A DNA stretch of 64,000 bases from Diphasiastrum complanatum (Eukaryota; Streptophyta; Lycopodiopsida; Lycopodiales; Lycopodiaceae). The stretch is taken from NCBI GenBank assembly GCA_029204225.1, contig CM055103.1, positions 51,987,145-52,051,144 on the forward strand. The letters are read 5' to 3'. Each line of letters opens with the position of its first letter. Position 1 is the first letter of the stretch. A model generated the notes under the pieces. It was not told the DNA's origin. It saw only the letters and a list, made by a program, of their open reading frames with translations, and did not search any database. Shown in pieces: positions 1 through 9,480 of the stretch. The position numbers and the translations under genes are program-made.

Positions 1-1094
1 TTTGTTGCATAATTCATGTTTTTCAAGCCTTTCATTGCCTGCTCTTTGTCATCTTGTCCTTGTCACTTCCCGCCTCAAGTGATAGAAGCCAATTCCATCA
101 ATGAGAGGTAGATCTCAAGCAATCTAAATGCTTTGGAATTGGATCGATCACTTGATGAGCCATGTTAAGGAGTTAAAGCCTAAATTGTAGTATATGTATC
201 AAACTCGAGTTATTGCGAGTGGTAAACATCCAATTTGTGCGTGCTTAATGTCTTGGACTCAAGATCCCTCTAATTTCATCACTTCATAAAAACTTTCGGG
301 TGGCATTCCAAAATCGAGCCGTCTTGAGTGATACACATTGAATATTAGCTATCTCATGTGATAGGGGTCAACTTCATCAAGAAGGGATTAGATTCAAGGA
401 AACTTAAGCATATTGGACTAAAAAATGACTAAAATTGAGCATGTAAATTAATAAAATTCAAAATTACATGCTACGCATTAAATTTGAGCAATTTTGAGTC
501 ATGTGGATGAAATTTGAGCTATGTAATCCTAAGCTCAAAATTCATCTGATTTCATCATTCTTGAGCACTAGGGACCAAATTTGAGTGGTCTCAAGTGACT
601 CATCATTCACTATCATAGTTTAATTCAGAGTATTAATTTGTAGATGTTCAAATAGAATCTGAAGAGGTGATTCGCCGATTTTAAGCAGATGCCCATATGA
701 GCTATCTCGAGTGATAGGGACCTATTCCATCAATGAGAGATAGAACTCAAGCAATCTAAATGTTTTAAAATTGAGATCTATTGAGTTTGCCCACTTGACG
801 AGCCATGTTAAGTAGTTAGTGACTAACTTGTAGTATAGGCGTTGAATTGAAGCTATTGAGACATGTAGACATCAAGTTGGTTCTAGTCTAACAATATTCC
901 TCTAATTTCATCACTGAATGGACATTTTTGAGTGATAATGTCCAAAATCAAGCCATCTTGAGCAATATACATTGAATTTCAGCTATCTCATGTGATAGAG
1001 GCCACCTGTAGTGCATTTTTCTGGTCAAAATTTTAAAATTTCAGCAACTACAATCATTGATGTTGATTTTCTAGAAGAAAATGTGCTAGATGTA
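1..1094. repeat. Degenerate satellite-like repeat block
   Basis: Recurring phrases such as gagctatct(c/t)gagtgatag, tcaagcaatctaaatg and gatgagccatgtta return in the same order several times here. They also return at 9,480-10,906, 18,850-19,070, 22,760-23,035, 34,345-34,570 and 38,250-38,545. Copies are strongly diverged and the monomer boundary is unclear; the clearest repeat, in the 9.5-10.7 kb block, suggests a period of about 0.5 kb. No ORF or RNA gene is visible. The block runs up to the target site of the LTR element at 1,100. Confidence 0.6.
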
Positions 1095-1099
1095 TCTCA

Positions 1100-1746
1100 T
1101 GTGAAAATTGTCAACATTTCCTTGTCTAGTTTTAGGCCAAAATTGCTAAAAATGGCACATAGTTTAGGATCTGACTTTTCACACGTGTGAAACAGGTCTA
1201 GATATTTTTAGTAAGTGTATTTTTTCAGTATGAAGAAGTGTCAAACTTCAAGACCTTCGAAATGAGTCCATTTTCATGTATTTTGGACATATATGCCAAT
1301 TTTACCTATATAGGGCATATTTTAGGTAAGGAGGGTCTAGAGAGAGGAGAGAGAGTCATCTCTCTCAGCTATATATAGCAGGTAGGCCGTGGAGAAACAG
1401 GTTGGAGCAGATCCATTGTATTCATTTGCTTAATGAGAGATTTTTCTATTGGGTTCTCCTTCCATTGTTGGCATTGTGTAGTGATTGAGTTCAAGCTTTG
1501 TGTGTATGATCTTAGGTGCTTTCCAAAAGTGGTAGGCTGATGTATTATGGACTGTATAATGCTATTTTGGGCCGCACTTGATGTTTATGGAAGTTTCCAT
1601 TTGTGATAAATGCTTTTTGATCAAGTTCTTTGCATTCTAGGTAGCATAGAATGTGTTGCCAATTCCTAGCTTATGTAGTTTGGAGTGCAAGCATTCAAGC
1701 CAATGATCTTGGAGTTTAGATCCACTTAGGATCTGTATTTTTCACA
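1100..1746 (+). repeat. 5' LTR
   Basis: TG...CA-bounded LTR. A TATA-like stretch ctatatatagc sits at about 1370-1380, followed by a purine-rich leader start, so the U3/R boundary probably lies near 1,400. Just upstream is an agagaggagagagag tract. The sequence matches the 3' LTR by eye over its full length. Confidence 0.95.
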
Positions 1747-1758
1747 TGGTATCAGAGC
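1747..1758 (+). other. Primer binding site (initiator Met-tRNA)
   Basis: TGGTATCAGAGC immediately follows the 5' LTR. This is the standard plant copia primer site complementary to the 3' end of initiator methionine tRNA. Confidence 0.93.
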
Positions 1759-2254
1759 TGGTTGGCTTCTATTTACAGTAAGTATTCCATTTTTGGTGAT
1801 ATTTGGATGTTTGATCAAGTTCTAGCATGATTTTGCATTGCTTTGTTGATCAAATCTTACTAACCTTTGTTTTGTGAGTTGAACTTGTGGATCAAAAGCA
1901 TATTTCAGGTCTATTGAAGATCAGAGGCTGAAAAGAAACTATTTTGGATCAGATCATAACACCTAATCATTTGTGATTGTGAGGCTTGTGCATATTCAAT
2001 ACTAACAATGTTCTTTTCAATCCTATTGTTGACAATCTCCATTCTTGGATGAACACTCTCCTTAAGTGGATGAAACTTCTCCTTAAGTGGATGACAAATG
2101 CTCTTTTGAGTGAGTTGTAATTCTCCTAAAGGCTGAGCAAAGCTCCCATTTGGATGAAAGATCCCCTTTTTGGGTGAACATATTGCAAGCTCCATTGTGA
2201 AGAGCATATTGTAAAGATTGTCATCAATTTTGGCATAATTTTTGGTGTACTTTG

Positions 2255-2735
2255 TTGAGCATGTAAGTAACTCTCCTTATGTAATTTGATTGGAGCATTT
2301 GCTGGAAGGTGTTAACCATTATGCAAGTGTGTTTTCAGGTTCTTAACAGGTTGAGGAACATTCTCATGTGAAGTGATCTTAGATCTACATCTAAACACCA
2401 AGATTTGACAAGATAGTGAAGCTAGTCTTGTGATTCACTAAGTGTGCTCATTCATTCACCTCTAAATCTTGTATTTATCACTTGCTGGAGTTTATAAACT
2501 TTTAGAAGTGTGGTTTACATGTGGTTTTACAGGTTGAATCAATATCTTAGTGTGTTGATCATATGTTGATCAAGTTTGTTCATTACTAGGTAATCTTGGC
2601 ATCCTAGTTTTGGGTATTTTCTAAGAATGCAAGTAACTCTTCACACCATAACTTGATTTGGTCACTTGCTGGAAAGTTTGAGAGCTTAAGCAAGAGTGTG
2701 TTCAGGTTGGTTTGAGTTTGTAATCCATTCTTAGT
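2255..2735 (+). repeat. Three ~184-bp degenerate tandem repeats in the element leader
   Basis: The core (a/c)TTGCTGG occurs with GCTGG at 2301, 2484 and 2668, spacings of 183 and 184 bp. Each copy is followed by similar 'aagtgtg...tttcaggtt' text, and two are preceded by 'gcaagtaactct'. They lie between the primer site and gag, where packaging or translation signals are expected. A comparable ~194-bp tandem repeat occurs in the leader of the second LTR family (17,190-17,577). Confidence 0.75.
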
Positions 2736-2918
2736 GTGTGCAAAGTGTTGCATGTGTTTCAATCTTCCTTTCTATGCTTGAAAGCCAAATAGTTTCAAGA
2801 TAGAGGTCATTTAGGGTTCTAAATCTTTTAAGATCTTCTCCTTCTTCATTTATTGAGAGAAAGGAGAGTGCTAGGTGCATTAGAACAGAGCCTAAGGACA
2901 CAAGAAGATTTTAGCATC

Positions 2919-5288
2919 ATGACATCCAATGGTGGAATCATGTTGGAAGCTAAAGAGAGGTTAAACTCTACAAACTATTCAACTTGGAAAGTGAGGATGG
3001 AGTCTTTACTAGAGTTGAATGAGCTAATGGATATAGTTGTGGGAATTGAAGAAAGACCTCTAATTCTTCAAGAGCAACTAAATTTTGATAGAAGGGCTAA
3101 AAGAGCCTTACATATCATAAAGATGAATGTTACCAATGAACTTCTTAAAGAAGTTGGTAAATGTACTTCTTCAAGTGAAGCATGGAATGCTTTGAAGAAG
3201 ATCTATGAGTCCAAATCCACATCTAGGGTTCTCACCCTAAGAAGGCAAATCTTCCAAAGTTGTCAAAGAGAGGGAGAGAGTGCACATTCATTTGTCTTGA
3301 AGGTTAAATCCTTGAATGATGATCTAGCATGCATAGATGAAAGCATAAAGGATGGGGAACTAGTTCAAGTCATGTTGAATGGTTTGCTTGATGAACATTC
3401 TAACCTTGTACAATGCTTTGCTATACAAAAGTCCTTGCCAAGTGTCAATGACTTGCAAGAGATCTTGGTGGCTGAAGAGCATAGGTTGCAAGCCAAAGGT
3501 GGTGGTGCATCAACACAAGGTGGAGATGAAGAAGCTCTTTTCACAAAGGGCAAGTTCAAAGGCAAGTGGTCCAAGCAAGGTAGTTTGGAGCATGGAAAGC
3601 ATTCTTCTTCTTTGCAAAGTAGGAAGCAAGATAAGTCCAAGTTCAAATGTTTTTATTGTGGAGTGAAAGGACATTTTGCAAATGAATGCCATAAGAAACA
3701 AAATGCTAGATCTAGGTTGAGATCTAATGTACTTCTTGGAGATGATAATTGTTGTGCTAACTTGGCAAGCTTTGGTGAATCTATGGTCAATTTTTTGGAT
3801 CCATTGGATCTTGAAGATGGACTAGTGCTACCTACTAGTCAAATGGAGTCATGTGGTGCTAAATTAGTATCATGTTTGAACTCTTCTACTCATAGATTTT
3901 CAAGTCTTGGTGGCTCTTCAATGGAACTAGATGGCAAGTGCAAAAATGGAAAAGGTAAGGAAGGAGCTAACTTCATCAATGGAGTTGATGAAGATTCTTC
4001 TTTGGAAGTGATTGTTGCTAATGACTTGTTTGTTCATATGGAAAAAGATGGAGATGCTAAGTGTCATTCTTTGCAAGAAGATGGTTGTTCTTCTAATTCT
4101 TTTCATATTGATGTATGTAATCATGTGGGAAAAGATGATGGTGCTTTGAGCATGCTTGAAGGAAATGGTTCTTTTACATCTTTTTGTGATAAAGTCATTT
4201 GTGCAACAAGTGGTGTCACATTTCTTCATAAAAAGAGTAGATCAAAGGTTTCTATCATGAGACTTGGTGAGGGAGATCACAAGTCAAAAGGAAGAGAAGT
4301 ATGTGAAGTGTTCAAAGTAGGATGTACTTTGAATGATGTTTTTATGAACGATAGTGAGGAAGAATCATTATCATATGACTCATTACCTAAATCATTGAGT
4401 AGAAGTTCATGTTTGAAAAGAGAGAGTACTTCAATCACTCTTATGTTGAAGGTACTAAGGATTCTTTTCTTGGCTTCTAATATTCAAGAGTCTTCTACTT
4501 CTTATGGTGCAACTATCAAGAGGGAGGTTTCTAACTTTTGTGGTGCTAGCATTAAGAGGGAGTCTTGTGAAGGAAAGGGCAATGGAAGAGTGGTTCTTGG
4601 GAAGATCCAAAGCATGGATCTAACATCTCTTCATCAACTCAAAGCATTCTATGATTGTGGTGGATTGTTCATTCATGGTCAAGATGGCAAAAGGTTGGTT
4701 GAAGAAGACTACATGGAGCAACTCAAGTGGCAACTTCTTCAAGGCAAGGGAGATATCATTGGTGAGCTTATTGAGGTTTGTTATGAACTCAAGAGGGCTG
4801 TTTTGATTAGGTTTGATACTCATCTTCACCTACTCTACTTCATGTTAAATGGAAATGTTGGAATCTATCTTTTGGTTTATGATGGTGGCATTGTTTTCAC
4901 TAACTATAGTGAAGGGTCAAATTTGAGCATTGATGAGATCTTGTGGGATCTTAATCATGTGTTTGAGAGGGAGTATCTTCAGAGTTTCAGATCTGAAGAT
5001 GTTCACATATGCAAGATCTTTGATGTCTTATTGGAAGATCAAGAGGTTGATCTTGGATTGCTTCATCAACACCAAGAGACAAGTGGCAATTCGAAGCTAG
5101 TGAAAAGCATCAAAGAAGAGACAAATGGTCAAGGCATTTTGGATCTGTTTTTACAGGTTCTTGAAGGTTCAAGTAAGGTCTTTGGAGCTGCAAGGAAGTG
5201 TCTTCTTACTCTACCTCACTTGCCTAATCTCATGTATGAACATTGTTATGTCAATGTGTTGAAATTGTCAAATTTCAATAAAAACTAG
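2919..5288 (+). CDS. Gag-containing polyprotein of non-autonomous LTR element, unknown C-terminal region
   Basis: The ORF is open from 2853, but the first ATG is at 2919, giving 789 residues. The N-terminal ~220 residues match copia-type Gag: a LNSTNYSTWKVRMESLL start, and a SSSEAWNALKKIYES stretch like the UBN2/retrotran_gag family. Residues 244-257 form one CCHC zinc knuckle (C244, C247, H252, C257), which in Gag binds RNA. From residue 258 to the end (about 530 residues) there is no protease, integrase, reverse transcriptase or RNase H motif. That part is Ser/Asp/Lys-rich at first. From roughly residue 550 it becomes more globular, with helix-like and hydrophobic segments (for example LLYFMLNGNVGIYLLVYDGG). 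I recognise no family for it. It has no internal stop, consistent with a young element. It could be a Gag extension, a captured host sequence, or remains of pol drifted beyond recognition. Confidence 0.85.
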   Translation: MTSNGGIMLEAKERLNSTNYSTWKVRMESLLELNELMDIVVGIEERPLILQEQLNFDRRAKRALHIIKMNVTNELLKEVGKCTSSSEAWNALKKIYESKSTSRVLTLRRQIFQSCQREGESAHSFVLKVKSLNDDLACIDESIKDGELVQVMLNGLLDEHSNLVQCFAIQKSLPSVNDLQEILVAEEHRLQAKGGGASTQGGDEEALFTKGKFKGKWSKQGSLEHGKHSSSLQSRKQDKSKFKCFYCGVKGHFANECHKKQNARSRLRSNVLLGDDNCCANLASFGESMVNFLDPLDLEDGLVLPTSQMESCGAKLVSCLNSSTHRFSSLGGSSMELDGKCKNGKGKEGANFINGVDEDSSLEVIVANDLFVHMEKDGDAKCHSLQEDGCSSNSFHIDVCNHVGKDDGALSMLEGNGSFTSFCDKVICATSGVTFLHKKSRSKVSIMRLGEGDHKSKGREVCEVFKVGCTLNDVFMNDSEEESLSYDSLPKSLSRSSCLKRESTSITLMLKVLRILFLASNIQESSTSYGATIKREVSNFCGASIKRESCEGKGNGRVVLGKIQSMDLTSLHQLKAFYDCGGLFIHGQDGKRLVEEDYMEQLKWQLLQGKGDIIGELIEVCYELKRAVLIRFDTHLHLLYFMLNGNVGIYLLVYDGGIVFTNYSEGSNLSIDEILWDLNHVFEREYLQSFRSEDVHICKIFDVLLEDQEVDLGLLHQHQETSGNSKLVKSIKEETNGQGILDLFLQVLEGSSKVFGAARKCLLTLPHLPNLMYEHCYVNVLKLSNFNKN

Positions 5289-5298
5289 TTCCATAGTT

Positions 5299-5994
5299 TT
5301 GCATCCTTTGGATCTTGGAAATGGAATAGTTATCATTGCTGGTTTGTATGATCAAGTACATGAATTCATTCAGATCTTGAAAGGTATTGAAGTGGTCAAT
5401 ATGTTTTCTTTTGAACAAAGTTCAAGATCTAGTATTCTAGTGTTGGCAAATTGGCAACTTGTTGACATTGTAGGATCAAGCGTTGTGTGCAAATCTTGTG
5501 GAGGTACTTCAAGTATTTCAAGTTCAGGTTTTGGTCATTCAAATGGAGTAGGGAACACATCTTTTTGGCATTCATTCACTCAAAGGCTTTCATGGATTGA
5601 AGATCTACAAAGGCAAGGTGGTGATGGAAGTTCATTCATGGAGATACATGTTGCATTCACTATATGTATAGTGAAATGTGGAGGAGGCATGCAAACACTT
5701 GTTGATCACTTTCATTTACAACTTGTTTGCTGCTATTTTACAGAGAAACCAGAGATGGATACATGGAGAAATTCATTAATTGAGATTCTATGTTCTTTTA
5801 CATGTACCATTTTTATGATTCTATGTAAAATTGATGTAAGAAATAGTGAAGCATCCTATATGGACACTATTATCTATATCAATTATGTTGTGTCCTATTT
5901 TGTACATATTAGGATCCTTGAGAAGAGATCTATTCTGATGATGGAGATCATTCTTAAGTTGGAACAAAGTAGTGTTGTAAAACTAGCAAGTTAA
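5299..5994 (+). CDS. Second ORF of the LTR element, unknown function, +1 frame
   Basis: This frame is open from 5263, overlapping the end of the gag ORF by about 26 nt, and runs to 5994. No ATG lies near its start; the first is at 5401, giving 197 residues. It could be expressed by +1 frameshifting or splicing, or it may simply be the end of a once-longer ORF split by an indel. It has a CKSCGG motif and Ser/Gly-rich text early on, and hydrophobic stretches near the C-terminus. No known pol domain is visible. It ends just before the polypurine tract. Confidence 0.5.
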   Translation: MHPLDLGNGIVIIAGLYDQVHEFIQILKGIEVVNMFSFEQSSRSSILVLANWQLVDIVGSSVVCKSCGGTSSISSSGFGHSNGVGNTSFWHSFTQRLSWIEDLQRQGGDGSSFMEIHVAFTICIVKCGGGMQTLVDHFHLQLVCCYFTEKPEMDTWRNSLIEILCSFTCTIFMILCKIDVRNSEASYMDTIIYINYVVSYFVHIRILEKRSILMMEIILKLEQSSVVKLAS

Positions 5995-6007
5995 GTTGAA
6001 GAGGGAG

Positions 6008-6654
6008 TGTGAAAATTGTCAACATTTCCTTGTCTAGTTTTAGGCCAAAATTGCTAAAAATGGCACATAGTTTAGGATCTGACTTTTCACACGTGTGAAA
6101 CAGGTCTAGATATTTTTAGTAAGTGTATTTTTTCAGTATGAAGAAGTGTCAAACTTCAAGACCTTCGAAATGAGTCCATTTTCATGTATTTTGGACATAT
6201 ATGCCAATTTTACCTATATAGGGCATATTTTAGGTAAGGAGGGTCTAGAGAGAGGAGAGAGAGTCATCTCTCTCAGCTATATATAGCAGGTAGGCCGTGG
6301 AGAAACAGGTTGGAGCAGATCCATTGTATTCATTTGCTTAATGAGAGATTTTTCTATTGGGTTCTCCTTCCATTGTTGGCATTGTGTAGTGATTGAGTTC
6401 AAGCTTTGTGTGTATGATCTTAGGTGCTTTCCAAAAGTGGTAGGCTGATGTATTATGGACTGTATAATGCTATTTTGGGCCGCACTTGATGTTTATGGAA
6501 GTTTCCATTTGTGATAAATGCTTTTTGATCAAGTTCTTTGCATTCTAGGTAGCATAGAATGTGTTGCCAATTCCTAGCTTATGTAGTTTGGAGTGCAAGC
6601 ATTCAAGCCAATGATCTTGGAGTTTAGATCCACTTAGGATCTGTATTTTTCACA
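6008..6654 (+). repeat. 3' LTR
   Basis: Same length and, by eye, same sequence as the 5' LTR. It is preceded by the purine tract aagttgaagagggag and followed by the TCTCA target duplication. Confidence 0.95.
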
Positions 6655-6659
6655 TCTCA

Positions 6660-7978
6660 TATGCACAAAATCTGCTATTATGCCACTTTTTACAGATGTA
6701 CGAATGTGGCTATGTTAAAGAGTAGCTATACTCTTGGCAGGTTCAAATGTATCAAGTTGTCAAATAACAGTGATATCAGAAGAATTAGAACTATTTTTAA
6801 GATTTTATTATTTTTAGTAAGTTTGTTAAATATCAATACTTGTAAGTGACTATGATGGACAAAAATATCCATAGTTGTTAATGGCCATTGTTTGCCATGT
6901 TGTAATTGATCAATGTACTTGTTAAACTATGATTAATAAAAGATGCCCAGGTATTGACTTAAGTTTCAAAGAAAGGTCCAAAGGCTAAGGGTCTTGCAAA
7001 CAACAACAATCAAAGTTCATTTCAAGACGATGACAACCAATCAGCGAAAAAACAACAATTTCTAAGAAGATCATTGACGACAATTGAAAACTTCAAGCTG
7101 CGACCAAGTAATGAAGTAACATTACTTTACAAATCAATAAGCTCTTGAAAAAAAATCGAAGAATTCGAATTGGTCAGCTACTGATAGAGTTAAAGCCATG
7201 CTACCAAAATGGCAGTTGGAATTGTAAATCAATGTAGTGTATGTCTCTATGGAAAATGAAGGACTAAAACATTACAAATGTTGCAATCATAATGGGACGA
7301 ATGGATCTGAATACCAATGATTAAAGATTTTGAAGGAATTGTCTTGGTAAGGCCAAAATAGTTTATAAAGGTCTTTGTATCAATATGAAAACTAGAAAAC
7401 TTTATTGAAGGCATTTTTCCCTTCAATGAAGTTCAGTTATGAAGAAAAGATGCTTCAAATGGTGGGTGGAGTAGTTTTCACTATGGGCTATTCCCTGCTT
7501 CTGAAATCAACCAATGTGCTATGGACACATGTCCAATGGATATAAAATTTTTTATGATAATTGGTAGAATTGAATTCAATGGATCGGAAGGAAATATCTT
7601 GGTGTTTTGAAGAGGACGGCTTTTCAAACCATTTTCTCCCACGCAAGGAGAAGGGGAAGGAGGCATTCGGAGGAGGAGACATTCGTTCATGGAGAGTAGA
7701 AGAGAGTTCTTGTTTTCTTGGTTATGAGCGGAGATCATTTTTAGTGTTCTGGTGATGAAGAGAGGCATGGAGTCTTCTGATGCATTTTGTCTCTCATTTG
7801 TGATGAATAGTACAACGATCCTGGAAGAACATTGTGGATGATTCCATGGTCTCCAAAGACTGGCATTAAATACTAGTGCTATCTGCAGATTTATTGATCT
7901 TTGGAATATGATCATGTAAAGAAGAAGCATTTCTCAAACTCTCTCTCTCATGAGACTCTGTCTGCACTCTTGCCTACT
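6660..7978. other. Stretch without recognised gene
   Basis: Only short open frames are present. A plus-strand frame around 6,964-7,148 reads as a Lys/Asn/Gln-rich peptide without stops, and 7,561-7,755 has a 64-codon frame. Neither resembles a family I know nor has convincing splice signals. The DNA directly right of the LTR element continues the interrupted 1,010-1,099 sequence. Confidence 0.4.
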
Positions 7979-8122
7979 GAAATCGCTGGTCAGGCTTTAT
8001 CCTCTGTCTGAAATGACTGGTCAGACTTAATCTCTGTCTGAAATCGCTGGTCAGACTTAATCTCTGTCTGAAATCGCCGGTCAGGCTTTATCCTCTGTTT
8101 GAAATCGTTGGTCAGAACTTCA
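7979..8122 (+). repeat. Minisatellite, ~30-31 bp unit, five copies
   Basis: Units begin gaaatcgctggtcag at 7979, 8010, 8040, 8070 and 8101, spacings of 31, 30, 30 and 31 bp. Most continue (a/g)cttaatctctgtct or gctttatcctctgtct. The last copy degenerates after gaaatcgttggtcag. Confidence 0.9.
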
Positions 8123-8164
8123 CTTCTCTTCCTAGTTGCGATGGACAAACTTTTATATCCCTCT

Positions 8165-8490
8165 CATACAACTTATCTCTCTTCCTATCTCAGACAATCG
8201 ATGTTCTACATCTCACTCTCTTCCTACGATACATGCTAAACATCCCCCTCTCCACCTTTAAATCATCTTCCTCTCTCCCTCTCTGTTCGCTTTATCTCTC
8301 TCTCTCTCCCTACAGCTGCATATCTAACCCCTCTCTCTCTCTCGCTCACAGCCAGTGCTACCATCTCTCCCTCATCCGACTTCTCTATGTCTGTCGCTAT
8401 CTCTCTCTCTTCCTCGACCGATCTCCCTTTGTTTCTCTATATGTGTCCTTTCTTCCTTCAGCGACCCCCTCCTTCCTATATCTTCTTGTT
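8165..8490 (+). repeat. CT-rich low-complexity tract
   Basis: Long pyrimidine-rich run with many tctctctc blocks. The 89-codon Ser/Leu/Pro-rich frame through it (8,233-8,502) follows from base composition, and I do not call it a gene. Confidence 0.7.
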
Positions 8491-8570
8491 CCAAACTTTT
8501 AGTGAAGAAGATGACCCGGCAAAGTTAAAGATTGGAACCGCAGTGTGAAAGGAATTTTGTGCACTTACAG

Positions 8571-8690
8571 AAAATATTCAAAGTGACTTTGAAAAACGAA
8601 GTACATATTGAACAGGACCTGCTGAAGAAAGACCTTGGCCTAAAGGACAGTTCCTTGAAACTTAAGGCAAAAGCAAAAAGACTGAGGTAG
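8571..8690 (+). pseudogene. Possible orphan C-terminal exon, Lys-rich
   Basis: After an acceptor-like ttgtgcacttacag, the frame from 8571 reads 39 codons to a TAG at 8688-8690. It begins KIFKVTLKNEVHIEQDLLKK and ends with a run of alternating Lys and Ala/Leu. Composition is more protein-like than its surroundings. I found no partner exon upstream and recognise no family. It may be a last exon whose gene lies outside or was broken by repeats, or chance. Confidence 0.3.
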
Positions 8691-8699
8691 TTTTTATTG

Positions 8700-9104
8700 T
8701 TATTCTCTGTTTTCACTCATGTCTTAATTCACTAAGTAATAAATATACAAAATGAGTAAAAGTTAGGATGTGTATCATTGAAATGGATATGAATGAAATC
8801 AAATAATGAAAAGCTGAATGGTTTATTTATCCTCAATGTGTAATGCAGTAAAAGATGACTAGTGCTTTACCTTCTATAGTAAAAATTTCAGTTTTACAGT
8901 CTATAATAACTTATTGATTTACTGTCCGAGGTAGAAAAATAGTCAACATAAAATAGATTTCAGTTTCTGTTTTGGTTTCCAGAATATGCTCTATGCTTAA
9001 CAAACATAATGGAAATTTACAAGCATAATAAATCCCATATTGCTAATCCATTGAAAAACATGGAAAAGCTACTGCTCAAAGTGGTTGAAAAACACCATTA
9101 GAGC

Positions 9105-9147
<43 letters not shown>

Positions 9148-9480
9148 TATATATTTCCAAAACCACATATATTATCATGATAAAACTATTAAAAAAGATG
9201 GTCAAGCTTTCATAGATAGATCATGGCAATTGCATCAAAAATTGAATCAAATTAAGTTTGCTTGATTGGAGAGAATACAAGAATTAGTAAACGAAAAACA
9301 TTTATATCATTGAAAAGAATATTTGAGATGCATTACTTATGAGGTGAATGGGTTCAAACTTATGTTACCTTTTAGTATAATCTATGGCCATATCGTAACT
9401 AGAAACCCAATGATTGGCTTCATAATCATACAAAACCCCACTATAGTGTTATGAACACTATTAAGCAACACAACAAACGT
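8700..9480. other. AT-rich stretch with no gene seen
   Basis: Apart from the TA microsatellite at 9105-9155, I see no ORF, RNA gene or recognisable repeat here. Confidence 0.4.
9105..9155. repeat. (TA)n microsatellite
   Basis: Nearly uninterrupted TA dinucleotides with one TG interruption. Confidence 0.95.

Larger units (their letters stand above)
1100..6654 (+). mobile_element. Complete young non-autonomous copia-like LTR retrotransposon
   Basis: Two 647-bp LTRs (1100-1746 and 6008-6654) start TGTGAAAATTG and end TTTTTCACA. I saw no length or base difference between them. The 5-bp direct repeat TCTCA flanks the element at 1095-1099 and 6655-6659. A primer binding site TGGTATCAGAGC (initiator Met-tRNA) begins at 1747, directly after the 5' LTR, and a polypurine tract ending aagagggag directly precedes the 3' LTR. 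The 4.26-kb interior has a ~1.1-kb leader, a gag-containing ORF and a second ORF in another frame. No protease DSG/DTG, integrase or YVDD reverse transcriptase motif is present, so mobilisation would need enzymes from another element. Matching LTRs and an intact duplication imply recent insertion. Confidence 0.95.

Noticed and set aside
7481-7930. 149-codon minus-strand ORF
   Set aside because: No recognisable motif, and overlapping frames on both strands are equally open. Probably chance.
8233-8502. 89-codon plus-strand ORF rich in Ser, Leu and Pro
   Set aside because: Low-complexity CT-rich sequence explains it. No splice or start context.
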